From assembly GCF_003614975.1 (NCBI RefSeq), contig NZ_QZWI01000007.1, forward strand, positions 62,001 to 126,000: DNA of 64,000 bases, given 5' to 3'. Below the pieces are notes generated by a model. It worked only from the letters and a program-made list of their open reading frames with translations, was not told where the DNA came from and ran no database searches. Both the position numbers and the translations under genes were made by a program. The DNA comes from Rahnella bruchi. Its GTDB lineage: Bacteria; Pseudomonadota; Gammaproteobacteria; Enterobacterales; Enterobacteriaceae. This document shows positions 51,051-59,669 of the stretch, one piece after another; position 1 is the stretch's first letter, and every line of letters begins with the position of its first letter.

Positions 51051-51589
51051 TACCACATCAAATCGTCTGGCACTTTGAAATCTGCATACGGATCGTCTTC
51101 GTCCTGCTCTTCCTGACTCAGTGTGCTGTTTAATACAATGCTGTTCGCATCACGCTGTGCGATTTTATCCGCCACAATGGCAGGGATAATCGCGTATTCG
51201 CTCTCGCCGCTCTTTTCAGAAACCAGACGCGCGATGGCCAGACGCCCACTGATCAGCTGCGCCTGAGTGGTTTTATCCACGGCAATCCGCTTAATCAGCT
51301 TGTCGTCGGTAAAGTTAAAATCGATATTGCCTTTAGAAATGACGATTTTGTTCATTTCAATCAGCTGCTTCACCTGAGCTTTATACTCTTTAGATAGCGC
51401 TGCCTGCTTTTGTTCTTCGCTCAGCTGTTTATCGCGCTCGAGCTGCGCTTTTTTATTTTCTTCCACAGCCGCCCTGGCTTCGCGCGCCTGAACGCGTGAC
51501 TTTTTCGCCGTTCTCTCAACTTTGGCCAATTTTTTGCTGCTTACTAATCCCGCTTTCAGCAGCTGTTCCTGCAAGGTGAGTTTTGTCAT
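51050..51589 (-). CDS. yaiL: DUF2058 family nucleoprotein YaiL
   Basis: 179 aa from the ATG at 51589 (MTKLTLQEQLLKAGLV, family start); an ATG six codons upstream has no better site. The N-terminal half is a long basic coiled-coil (SSKKLAKVERTAKKSRVQARE, then EENKKAQLERDKQLSEEQKQ), followed by a compact C-terminal domain (FNFTDDKLIKRIAVDKTTQAQL, YAIIPAIVADKI) and an acidic tail. E. coli YaiL has the same layout; the family is linked to nucleic acid binding by composition only. It lies just outside the island. Confidence 0.9.
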   Translation of the reverse strand: MTKLTLQEQLLKAGLVSSKKLAKVERTAKKSRVQAREARAAVEENKKAQLERDKQLSEEQKQAALSKEYKAQVKQLIEMNKIVISKGNIDFNFTDDKLIKRIAVDKTTQAQLISGRLAIARLVSEKSGESEYAIIPAIVADKIAQRDANSIVLNSTLSQEEQDEDDPYADFKVPDDLMW

Positions 51590-51813
51590 CGTCGTTTCTG
51601 AATCCATTGAATAATTTCGGTGATTATAACCGTAATTCCTCAGGCTATACAGGCTACCGGGTCTTTTCCCCTTCAGGCTGCTTTACTCGTGCTCAGGCGA
51701 CGCTATTTGCGTCATTTATTGCTCAAGGTATTGCCTGAAATGCCGATAACAATGTAATGGCGGGTTCCGGCCCTATTTCGTTCCTTTTATGATATCCCGA
51801 ACAGGAGAGCAAA

Positions 51814-52002
51814 ATGGATGTATCGCAAATTGCGTCGCTGGCAACCAGTCTGAACAGTCTGGATACCAGTAATCAGGTGAATAACATCCTGCTGAAAAAG
51901 TCTCTGGATAACCAGCAGACTGCAGTGACCAGTATGATTGACTCAATTCCCTCGTTACCTGCTAATCCGGCCATCGGGCGCAATATCAATACCACCGCCT
52001 GA
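51814..52002 (+). CDS. YjfB-like putative motility protein, 62 aa
   Basis: Short helical protein MDVSQIASLATSLNSLDTSNQV with a C-terminal IPSLPANPAIGRNINTTA, fitting the YjfB_motility family (PF14070), which occurs in many flagellated bacteria. Function unknown; the family name reflects association with motility regulons. A strong AGGAG site (AACAGGAGAGCAAA) precedes the ATG, and a terminator follows 11 bp after the stop, so it is a single-gene transcript. Confidence 0.8.
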   Translation: MDVSQIASLATSLNSLDTSNQVNNILLKKSLDNQQTAVTSMIDSIPSLPANPAIGRNINTTA

Positions 52003-52012
52003 CCGGTATCCG

Positions 52013-52052
52013 AAAAAAAAGCCCGCCTGAGATGACTCGGCGGGCTTTTTGC
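52013..52052. terminator. Bidirectional terminator
   Basis: GCCCGCCtGAG (52021-52031) / CTCgGCGGGC (52036-52045) flanked by A8 and T5 runs. It ends the YjfB-like gene and the leftward oxygenase operon. Confidence 0.88.
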
Positions 52053-52065
52053 TTTTTAGGGTGGC

Positions 52066-53055
52066 TTACCCTTTAGCGAAATTCGCCTGAATACGCTGTT
52101 GCAGATAGTCCTCGGCGCTGATGGCAGGGTATTTGGCCTGCGGCCCGAGAATTTCGACGTCTTTATTGGCCTGACAGAAAAACGCCAGGCTGTAGCGCGC
52201 GCCCTGATATTCACCGGGCAGCGGGCTTCTGACACGGTGGAAATTTGACGGCAGCTGATCGTCGCTCCAGCGCATCAGCATGTCACCGATATTACAGGTG
52301 ATCACGTCTTCGCGCGGTTCGATGCTGGTCCACTGCTGGCTTTCGCTGTCTTTACCCGGACATACCTGCAATCCGCCCTGTCCCGGACGCTGGAAAAGCA
52401 GCGTCAGGCAGTCAAAATCGGTATGTGCGCCTGCCCGCCACATCCCCTGCTCTGATTGTTCCGTGGCATAGTAATGCAGCATGCGCAGCGTGCTCTGATA
52501 GGTTTGCTGATCCGGATTATGTGCCTGCTCGAAAAAGTGCTCAGGAAAGCCCAGCCTGAGCGCAAAGCAGGAAAGCAATTTCATGCCCAGCTGCCAGCAC
52601 TGCGATTCAAAGCTCAGCATGGTGTTTTTAAACGCAGGCAGCTCCTGTTCGCTCGGCCACAGCGGGCCCATCAGCGGACGGGTAATCTGATACGATTCCT
52701 TCTGATCTGGCGTTCGGGTCGACGGACGCACCTGAGATTTATTCTCCCAACCGGCGTTACGCGCCAGTGGATATTGCGCCTTTACGTTATCGGGCAGCGC
52801 GAAGAAATTCTCGGTCATGCTGAAAGCCTGACGAATATCGCCCAGCGCAATGCCATGATTGCTGACCTGGAAAAAACCAATTTCGACGGCTGCACTCCAG
52901 AGTTCGTCGGCTATCTCACTTTTACGCTGCTCAAAATCTGATAAATCAATACAACGCACTTCACGGGCAAACGTCTCTTCGCCCATCGCGCCCATTCCTG
53001 CTTCTTTTTCCAGTTCCTTCAGTGCATAGCCAGCTGTCTGAATAGATTGCGTCAT
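52066..53055 (-). CDS. 2-oxoglutarate/Fe(II)-dependent oxygenase, isopenicillin N synthase-like
   Basis: 329 aa. The N-terminal DIOX_N region (VRCIDLSDF, FFQVSNHGI) and the C-terminal 2OG-FeII domain are present. The iron triad is AHTDFD (His, Asp) and NFHRVRSP (His), with the 2OG-binding Arg in ARYSLAFF. It hydroxylates or oxidatively dealkylates small molecules. AAGGA precedes the ATG. It is the last gene of a leftward set (binding protein, amidohydrolase, oxygenase; 11- and 27-bp gaps), so it probably acts on the compound that they import and deaminate. Confidence 0.9.
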   Translation of the reverse strand: MTQSIQTAGYALKELEKEAGMGAMGEETFAREVRCIDLSDFEQRKSEIADELWSAAVEIGFFQVSNHGIALGDIRQAFSMTENFFALPDNVKAQYPLARNAGWENKSQVRPSTRTPDQKESYQITRPLMGPLWPSEQELPAFKNTMLSFESQCWQLGMKLLSCFALRLGFPEHFFEQAHNPDQQTYQSTLRMLHYYATEQSEQGMWRAGAHTDFDCLTLLFQRPGQGGLQVCPGKDSESQQWTSIEPREDVITCNIGDMLMRWSDDQLPSNFHRVRSPLPGEYQGARYSLAFFCQANKDVEILGPQAKYPAISAEDYLQQRIQANFAKG

Positions 53056-53082
53056 TGTTTTTATCCTTCTTAATCAACAGGG

Positions 53083-54510
53083 TTAGCGCGCAGCGCGCTG
53101 TTGCAGGGTACGGACGGCGGACATGGCCTGATGGCGCATTTCTTCCAGATCCAGACCGGGGATGACATCGTTTTCGACGATCACGCGGCCATTAATCATC
53201 AGCGCTTTCAGTGAGGCACGCCCGCCGCAGGCCACCGGGCCGATTGCCATGTCATGCAGACCGAAGTAGCGTGGGTCGTCCAGCCGGTAAATGGCGATAT
53301 CCGCCAGCATCCCGACCTGCACGGTGCCGCTTTGTTGCAGCCCGAGGATTTGCGCCCCGCCTGCGCTGCCCCAGCGCACTACGTCTTCAACAGAGGCTGC
53401 GTCGCCGCCGCCTTCAAACGTGCCGCCGTCGTAGCGAGGTTTAGCCAGCATGCCTTTTCTGGCTCGCTGCAAAAGCCACGCGGCATGTGCCTCGCTCTGC
53501 ATGTCGGCGGCTTCGTTCGATGCCGCACCGTCCACGCCCAGCGATACCGGCACGCCCGCCTGCTCCAGCGCCAGCAAATCGGCAATGCCGCTGCCCAGCC
53601 GCCCGTTGCTTTGCGGACAGTGCGCAATGCCGGTGCGGGTCTGGCCCAGCATGGTGATTTCCTGCGGCAGCAGTTTCACCAGATGCGCGAACCAGACGTC
53701 ATCGCCCAGCCAGTCGTGTTCCGCGCAAAACTGCACCGGCGTCATGTCGAACTTAGCGCGTGCTGCATCGAGGTAATCCACCGTTTCTGAAAGATGACTG
53801 TGCAGGCGGATCCCCAGACTGCGCGCCAGTTTCGCCATTTCGCGCAGTTGCGGACCGGGTGCAGAATGCAGCAATGTCGTCGGTGCCATCACCACGCGGC
53901 GCAGTGACGTCGGTTTCGGATCGTGATAGCGGCCCACCAGCCGTTCCATATCCGCCATGTAATGATCAAAGTTCTCCGGACGCAGCGCCTGCGGCAAATC
54001 TTTCTCAATCGCCCGCCCCTGCGTTGCGCCCCCACGACACAGCACAATGCGCATTCCCAGCGCTTCCCCTTCACTGAACAGGATTTCCGAGGTATCGAAA
54101 GGCATATCCGGCCAGTAAAGATAGTTATGGTCAGCGACCGTGGCGCAGCCGGAACGTAACAGTTCGGTCAGACCGATACGCACCGCGAGCCGGAAGGTGA
54201 CTTCATCAAACGTCCCGCGAAAGCGATAAGGCGTTGCACTTAACCACGCGGTCAGGCTTTTGTTCAGCCCCTGTGGCTCGCCTTTGAGTAAAGACTGAAA
54301 CAGATGATGGTGCGTATTCACCCAGGCGGGATAGACCACGCAGTCGCAGGCATCAATTAGCCGCTCGCCGGGCAACGCCGTCAGGGAGCCAATCGCCTTA
54401 ATGACACCCTCATAGACGCGAATATCCGGCCCGGCGTGGCGCGCGGCGTCTCCGGGCAAGCCGGTCAGGATCGCGTGCGCATTTTTAATCAGCAATGAGT
54501 CAGATGACAT
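53083..54510 (-). CDS. Amidohydrolase, 8-oxoguanine deaminase/AtzB-like
   Basis: 475 aa, subtype III amidohydrolase. Metal ligands appear as VNTHHHLFQ (HxH), the central LHSHLSET (His), HCPQSN region and GVDGAASNE (Asp). HHHLFQSLLKGEPQGLNK is close to 8-oxoguanine deaminases and hydroxy(de)chloroatrazine ethylaminohydrolases, which remove an amino group from a purine- or triazine-like ring. GAGGAG precedes the ATG. It lies between a THI5-like binding-protein gene and the 2OG oxygenase gene. A purine, pteridine or related ring substrate is the best guess. Confidence 0.9.
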   Translation of the reverse strand: MSSDSLLIKNAHAILTGLPGDAARHAGPDIRVYEGVIKAIGSLTALPGERLIDACDCVVYPAWVNTHHHLFQSLLKGEPQGLNKSLTAWLSATPYRFRGTFDEVTFRLAVRIGLTELLRSGCATVADHNYLYWPDMPFDTSEILFSEGEALGMRIVLCRGGATQGRAIEKDLPQALRPENFDHYMADMERLVGRYHDPKPTSLRRVVMAPTTLLHSAPGPQLREMAKLARSLGIRLHSHLSETVDYLDAARAKFDMTPVQFCAEHDWLGDDVWFAHLVKLLPQEITMLGQTRTGIAHCPQSNGRLGSGIADLLALEQAGVPVSLGVDGAASNEAADMQSEAHAAWLLQRARKGMLAKPRYDGGTFEGGGDAASVEDVVRWGSAGGAQILGLQQSGTVQVGMLADIAIYRLDDPRYFGLHDMAIGPVACGGRASLKALMINGRVIVENDVIPGLDLEEMRHQAMSAVRTLQQRAAR

Positions 54511-54521
54511 CGCAACGCTCC

Positions 54522-55511
54522 TCAGGGTTTAACCTGCATATGATCGACAAATTCAGTGGTATAAGCCTGTTTCCAGTCGGTACCGGCATCCAGCAGTTTA
54601 GCGTTGACCATAAAATCACGGGTTTTCTGCCAGCGGGCCTCCGTCATGGTGCCCCAGCCTTTGGTCGCCGCATCGCCGCCGTCAATCAGGTGATGTTCTT
54701 TGATTTGCTGAACGCCCCAGGCCAGCAGATCATCAGTCATCTTCGGGTTATCCTTTTTGATCAGCGCGTTGCCTGCCGCCGGATTTTGCAGATAACTCAC
54801 CCAGCCTTCCATCGACGCTTGCACAAACTTAGCCATCGCGTCTTTTCTGCTGCTGATAAGGTCAGGACGGGTGATCAGGATCCCGCCGTAAGGGGGATAA
54901 CCGTGCTCAGAAAACAGGAAGAAATTGGATTTCACCCCGGCCTTCTGTGCCTGAAACACTTCAGAACTGACATAGGCTTGCTGCGCCACGTTCTCGTCGG
55001 CGACAAAGGGCTGGATATTGAAAGTGTAAGGACGAACCTGCGAGTCGCTGAGCTGATAACGCGCCTTAAGCCACGGCCACCAGGTGGATTGCCCGGAGCT
55101 GGAAACCAGAATGGTTTTATCTTTCAGACCATCGAGGGAAGTGACAGAAGCGTGTGTCAGCAGACCCTGCGGGTCGAACTGGAAAGGGGCGGCGATGGCT
55201 TTGGCCTGAAACCCGCGCTGCACTGACTCGAGCAGCTGAAGGTCATAACCGATAATCACGTCGGCGCGTTTTGCCAGCAGCAACTGCATGCCGTTAACCT
55301 GCGGGCCGCCGGACTGAATGCTGACATCCAGCCCGTAACGTTTATAAATGCCTGTCGCCAGTGCCTGATAATAGCCACCCTGCTCCGCCTGCGCGTACCA
55401 GGATGTCAGTAGCGCGATTTTCTCATCGGCATGTGCCGGCAGAGAAACCACACCAGAAATCAGCGCGCTCAGCACGCAGCAAGACAGGGGAATGCGGGAA
55501 ATTGATTTCAT
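54522..55511 (-). CDS. ABC substrate-binding protein, SsuA/THI5-like (NMT1)
   Basis: 329 aa from the ATG at 55511 with a strong AGGAGAGGAG site. Sec signal peptide ending SLPAHADE. The mature protein has the NMT1/THI5 fold: LTSWYAQAEQGGYYQALATGIYKRYGLDV and SGGPQVNGMQLLLAKRADV. Relatives bind taurine, sulfonates, nitrate, thiamine precursors or other heterocycles. No permease or ATPase gene is next to it; its paralogue at 60564 is followed by both, so the two may share one transporter. First gene of the leftward set. Confidence 0.9.
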   Translation of the reverse strand: MKSISRIPLSCCVLSALISGVVSLPAHADEKIALLTSWYAQAEQGGYYQALATGIYKRYGLDVSIQSGGPQVNGMQLLLAKRADVIIGYDLQLLESVQRGFQAKAIAAPFQFDPQGLLTHASVTSLDGLKDKTILVSSSGQSTWWPWLKARYQLSDSQVRPYTFNIQPFVADENVAQQAYVSSEVFQAQKAGVKSNFFLFSEHGYPPYGGILITRPDLISSRKDAMAKFVQASMEGWVSYLQNPAAGNALIKKDNPKMTDDLLAWGVQQIKEHHLIDGGDAATKGWGTMTEARWQKTRDFMVNAKLLDAGTDWKQAYTTEFVDHMQVKP

Positions 55512-55774
55512 TGCTCCTCTCCTAATCATCGCCGGCGAGAGGATGAGCGAATGCGGCTCAGCCCCCCTGACCGGCTCAAAATGAACCGCGAAATGGTTGC
55601 TGAGCAATGTCCCGCGCAGTTGCCTGCACTGACCGCTTATACTCACTGTCAGCTATACAAGAAAGATGCCAACTTATCCGATCCGCTCTCCCTGCGCTCT
55701 GTCGGGGAATTCACGGGTGCACTCTCTGCAACCTTTGATTCACCACGGAGCGCAGTGCACCAGATGAGTGCAAG

Positions 55775-56698
55775 TCAGTGCCGCTTTCCCCCTGGTGTCT
55801 GGATCTTGCTGAATAACATCTCCAGCTGTTTGAGCATCATCGAGGCGGCCAGAGAAAGTTGCCGTGAAGGGGCAACGCACAGAGAGAGGGTGAAGGTCTT
55901 TAACTGCGGATCGGTCAGCGGTATGAACTGCAACTCATCGCTTTCCACTTCATCCATGATGTCGAGCCAGCACAGAATACCGATGCCCATTTTCTCTTTT
56001 ATCAGCGAGCGGATCATGTGGATATTATTCGACACCGCCACCTCGTGGATCATGTCGCCGTTGATATTCATCAGCGCCTGCACCGGCTCAGCCAGCATCA
56101 GGGGGGCAGCAGGCAGGATGAACGGATACTCCATGCACTGATTAAAACGCACGCCGCTCCTGTTGCCGAGCGGATGCCCTTTCGGTACGACAATCCCCAG
56201 TTCGATTTCAGCAAATGCGCGCACCTGCAACTCGCGGGAACTTTGCGGGTTCAGCATCACCCCGAAGTCGGCATCACCGGACATCAGCGCCTGCTGAATG
56301 TCCACGTTGTTCATGGTGGTCAGTGTGAAAGAGATATTCGGGTAATCGGCATGCACTTTCCTGAGCATCGCTGAGAAAAACTGCCGGTTAATGGCGTCGA
56401 TAGTGGCGATCCGCACATGCCCGCGCCGCAAGCCGCGCAGGTCATCGAGCTGTTCGCAGACGCGGGAGAAATCCTTTTTCCAGTTGTTCGCCGAGTGCAA
56501 TAACAACTCGCCCGCCGCGGTCAGCCGCAGCCCGGTGGGATGCCGTTCAAACAGCGGCATGGCTAATTCTTTTTCAACCCGCAGGATCTGCCGGTCAATC
56601 GACGAAGCGGCAACATGCAGGGTTTCGGACGCCTTACGAAACGATCCCTGACGGGCAACCTCAGTGAAGTACAGCAGAAAACGGGAGAATGCGAACAT
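55775..56698 (-). CDS. LysR family regulator of the N-heterocycle region
   Basis: 307 aa from the ATG at 56698; an ATG 8 codons upstream is possible but without a good site. Helix-turn-helix GSFRKASETLHVAASSIDRQILRVEKELA at about 17-45, then a standard effector domain. It lies between the two catabolic gene sets and is divergent from the rightward one, with a 214-bp spacer that contains repeated TTTCATTGC elements. It probably controls one or both sets; the inducer is unknown. Confidence 0.92.
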   Translation of the reverse strand: MFAFSRFLLYFTEVARQGSFRKASETLHVAASSIDRQILRVEKELAMPLFERHPTGLRLTAAGELLLHSANNWKKDFSRVCEQLDDLRGLRRGHVRIATIDAINRQFFSAMLRKVHADYPNISFTLTTMNNVDIQQALMSGDADFGVMLNPQSSRELQVRAFAEIELGIVVPKGHPLGNRSGVRFNQCMEYPFILPAAPLMLAEPVQALMNINGDMIHEVAVSNNIHMIRSLIKEKMGIGILCWLDIMDEVESDELQFIPLTDPQLKTFTLSLCVAPSRQLSLAASMMLKQLEMLFSKIQTPGGKRH

Positions 56699-56776
56699 AG
56701 GTGAGTGCTCTCTTTTATGCAACGGGATGTGCGAATCAAAGCGCTGGACGCAACAGTTTTATAACAATAACGTAGC

Positions 56777-56808
56777 TTTCATTGCAACGGGAACAATCGT
56801 TTCATTGC
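56777..56808. promoter_or_regulatory. Direct repeat, candidate regulator site
   Basis: TTTCATTGC occurs at 56777-56785 and 56800-56808, 23 bp apart (about two helical turns). Between them ATTG-N9-CAAT (56781-56797) forms an inverted repeat with T-N11-A character. Location between the LysR gene and its divergent neighbour suits a LysR operator. Confidence 0.4.
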
Positions 56809-56912
56809 CGGTATTGCCCGCCCTGCGCTGTTTCCGGCGTGATGACAGCGGGTTATGCGGCAGGTGCATTGAAATCCTGTTATTAAATAACTCTTGAAAA
56901 TAAATACGGTAA

Positions 56913-57887
56913 ATGATGATGAAAGATGCCGGATTAATTCCTGTCACGATCAGGGCGATCGGGGTAAATGGTTCAGGGAATATTTCGCTGCAACTTATTG
57001 CGCAGCAGGGAGGCGTATTACCTGCTTATTTACCGGGAGCGCATATTGACGTTTTCATTCCTGAACTCGGCCCGCGCCAGTATTCTCTCTGCACCGAAAA
57101 CCACAGCGGAGAATATTATGAAATTTGCGTAAAACTGGCGGAGAATTCCACAGGGGGATCGCACTTTATTCATCATCATTTCAGCGCTGGCGATAACCTC
57201 ATCATCTCCGCCCCGCGAAATCACTTTCCTCTACCGGACGCCGGAAAATATCTGCTTTTTGCCGGAGGTATCGGCATCACCCCGGTGCTGGCGATGGCTG
57301 AACAACTGGCTCAGCAACAGACTGAATTTGAACTGCATTATTATTTTTCTGACCGGGCAAAAGCGGCGTTTACAGCGCGTCTGAATGCGCCTGCGCTGGC
57401 GAAAAATGTCATTTTACATTGCAGCGAAGCAAACGATTCCCTGCGTCACATCACCCCGCTGAGTTTATGCCAGCCGGAGGAAAATACCCGTGTCATTGCC
57501 TGCGGCCCTGACGGCTTTATCGAGCGTCTTGAAGAAATAATGCAGACACATCACTGGCAGGCAGAACAATTATCTTATGAGCGGTTCAGTAATGCGAATC
57601 TGAATAATGATACCGGCGGTGAGTCATTTTATATTCAGCTAAACTCCACCGGACAACGTTATTTAGTGGGTCGGAACCAGTCCATTGCTGAAGTCTTATT
57701 AAGTGCCAGAGTCGATATAATGCTGTCGTGCGAGCAGGGTATTTGCGGTTCCTGTATTACTGACGTCATCGACGGCATTCCCGATCACCGGGACTGTGTG
57801 CTGACCGAAGCAGAGAAAGTGGAGAATACGCAAATTACGCTGTGCTGTTCACGCTCCAAAAGCCCCCTTCTGGTCCTCGACCTGTAA
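56913..57887 (+). CDS. Phthalate-dioxygenase-type reductase (FMN, NAD, 2Fe-2S)
   Basis: 324 aa. Class IA oxygenase reductase: flavin-binding GPRQYSLC (RxYS), NAD-binding FAGGIGITPVLAMAEQL and IACGPDGFIERL, and a C-terminal plant-type [2Fe-2S] domain CEQGICGSCITDV with a fourth Cys in CCSRS. It passes electrons from NADH to a terminal oxygenase, often a Rieske enzyme. No Rieske subunit is seen in the window; the partner may lie beyond the right edge. Three successive ATG codons (56913, 56916, 56919) leave the exact start open. Confidence 0.92.
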   Translation: MMMKDAGLIPVTIRAIGVNGSGNISLQLIAQQGGVLPAYLPGAHIDVFIPELGPRQYSLCTENHSGEYYEICVKLAENSTGGSHFIHHHFSAGDNLIISAPRNHFPLPDAGKYLLFAGGIGITPVLAMAEQLAQQQTEFELHYYFSDRAKAAFTARLNAPALAKNVILHCSEANDSLRHITPLSLCQPEENTRVIACGPDGFIERLEEIMQTHHWQAEQLSYERFSNANLNNDTGGESFYIQLNSTGQRYLVGRNQSIAEVLLSARVDIMLSCEQGICGSCITDVIDGIPDHRDCVLTEAEKVENTQITLCCSRSKSPLLVLDL

Positions 57888-57907
57888 TGCCAACGCGGAG
57901 CCTTAAG

Positions 57908-59188
57908 ATGAACATGCCGACACCTGACTCAGCGATTAATGGCATTGCCAACGTCCGTCTCCCCGCATGGTTGCTTCCCGCCGGCTGGCCCTTGCAGGCT
58001 GGCGAACCGCTCATGGCAGACCTGCGTTTTGATGCGGGGAAAATTTCTTCGTTGCAGCCCGCGCGAGCAGGACAAACAGACCTGTGGGACGCATGCGGCG
58101 CGCTGGCATTGCCGGGGCTGACAGAACCTCACGCGCATCTCGACAAAACCTTCACTATTGGTCGCAGCCGCCCTCCCCGACCCGGCCTTCTGGCCGCCAT
58201 TGAAACAATGCATCAGGACCGCCAGCACTGGACCGCAGAGGATCTTCGCCAGCGTGCCCGCAAGGGACTGGACCTGGCAGCCGCCAATGGCGTCACCCGT
58301 TTACGTACTCATATTGACTGGTTCGAAGGCACGCCCCCGCTGGCCTGGCGAGAACTGGCTGATATTGCCATGCCGGGCGTCACGCTGGAGCGTGTAGCAC
58401 TGGCACCACTGAGCTTTTTCGCCGATGCAGAGGCCGCAGACCTTATCGCACGCACGGTCGCGGAAAGCGGAAAAGACTGCCTGCTGGGTGGATTTATCCA
58501 CTCGTCCAACTGGGATCCGGCAGCGATGACTCATCTGATGCGCAGCGCGTCACGCTGGCAACTGAATCTGGATCTGCACATCGATGAAGAGCTTTCCCCG
58601 GTGGCACACGGCCTGAGCTGGCTGGCTGATAACCTGACAGAGAACAAATTCAGCGGCCACATCTGTTGCAGCCACGGGTGCGCGCTGGCTTGTGGCAGTG
58701 AACAACAGGCACAGGAGGTGCTGAGTTTGCTGGCGGCACAGCGTGTCACGCTGATTGCCCTGCCGATGACCAATCTGCTGTTGCAGGATGCCGTCACCGG
58801 ACGCACACCACGCCAGCGCGGGATTACCCTGCTCAAAGAAGCACAGGCGGCGGGCGTTCCGCTACTGCTGGGCTGCGATAACGTGCAGGACGCCTTTTGT
58901 CCCGCAGGCAGTTACGACCCGCTGGATACCCTGAGCTGCGCTCTTTTCGCGCTTCAGCTCGATAACCTGTTTGATCAGCATTCACGGCTGATTTGCGATG
59001 TCGCCGCACTGACCGGTGATACTCAGACCGGTCTGCCGCTCGCCGCTGGCAGCGCTGCCAGTTTAGTTATTTTTCCCGGCAGTGACCCCCTGACTTGGCC
59101 TTTGAACAGCGCAGCCCGTCTGGTGTTCCATCATGGCAGGCTCACCCACCAACGCACCTGGAATGAGGATTTATCCCATGAGTCTTGA
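57908..59188 (+). CDS. Cytosine deaminase-like amidohydrolase
   Basis: 426 aa from the ATG at 57908 (GGAG 8 nt upstream). CodA-like amidohydrolase: PGLTEPHAHLDKTFT (HxH), the internal LRTHIDW, LDLHIDEE (His), CCSHGCAL (His) and LLLGCDNVQDAF (Asp), as in cytosine deaminase (HAHLDK, HxDE, DN). It likely deaminates or opens an N-heterocycle. It lies 20 bp after the reductase gene, and its end overlaps the RidA gene by 11 bp. Confidence 0.9.
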   Translation: MNMPTPDSAINGIANVRLPAWLLPAGWPLQAGEPLMADLRFDAGKISSLQPARAGQTDLWDACGALALPGLTEPHAHLDKTFTIGRSRPPRPGLLAAIETMHQDRQHWTAEDLRQRARKGLDLAAANGVTRLRTHIDWFEGTPPLAWRELADIAMPGVTLERVALAPLSFFADAEAADLIARTVAESGKDCLLGGFIHSSNWDPAAMTHLMRSASRWQLNLDLHIDEELSPVAHGLSWLADNLTENKFSGHICCSHGCALACGSEQQAQEVLSLLAAQRVTLIALPMTNLLLQDAVTGRTPRQRGITLLKEAQAAGVPLLLGCDNVQDAFCPAGSYDPLDTLSCALFALQLDNLFDQHSRLICDVAALTGDTQTGLPLAAGSAASLVIFPGSDPLTWPLNSAARLVFHHGRLTHQRTWNEDLSHES

Positions 59189-59648
59189 AGCAGGAGCGGG
59201 TAAACCGCTCGCCAGATATGCCGCCTGGCGTCGTGCCGGTGATTTTGTCTTTCTCTCCGGCATCATTCCGGTGAACCCGCAGACGGCAACGATCGTGCGC
59301 GGTTTTCAGGATATCCCCGCGCAAGCGCGGCAGTTGCTGGGCGAAACGGGTGAGTTCTCCACCGACGCCAAACAGGGGCCGATCCTCGCCCAGAGCTGGT
59401 ATGTGCTCGAAAGTATCCGTCACACCATTGAGGACGCTGGCGGGCAAATGAGCGACGTGATCAAGCTGGTGCAGTACTTCCGCAACCTCGATCACTTCCC
59501 GTATTACAGCCGGGTCAGAAAACTCTTTTACGCCGGACAACCGCCGGTTTCTACCGTGGTGCAGGTCAGTGAAATGCTGCCGAACGCCGACGTCCTGATT
59601 GAAGTGGAAGCCACGGCCTGGTTACCGCAATCCCGCTTAACCCAATAA
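59178..59648 (+). CDS. RidA family protein
   Basis: 156 aa from the ATG at 59178 with GAGGA 8 nt upstream, overlapping the previous gene by 11 bp. YjgF/RidA fold: GDFVFLSGIIPVN, the DVIKLVQYFRNLDHFPYYSRVRKLF helix region and PPVSTVVQVSEMLPNADVLIEVEATA, where RidA has the substrate Arg (VxVxxLP). It is longer than RidA (about 130 aa) and lacks an obvious catalytic Arg at VQV, so it may be an Rid2-7 member. Such proteins in catabolic operons hydrolyse enamine/imine or carbamate intermediates. Confidence 0.86.
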   Translation: MSLEAGAGKPLARYAAWRRAGDFVFLSGIIPVNPQTATIVRGFQDIPAQARQLLGETGEFSTDAKQGPILAQSWYVLESIRHTIEDAGGQMSDVIKLVQYFRNLDHFPYYSRVRKLFYAGQPPVSTVVQVSEMLPNADVLIEVEATAWLPQSRLTQ

Positions 59649-59669
59649 TGTCCGACCACGAGGCACAGC

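Noticed and set aside
54495..55226. Open frame of 243 codons on the plus strand
   Set aside because: It is antisense to the SsuA/THI5-like binding protein gene, which has a signal peptide, strong ribosome binding site and clear family motifs.
55551..56141. Open frame of 196 codons on the plus strand
   Set aside because: It starts in the spacer and runs antisense through the LysR gene; no start signal and no recognisable domain.
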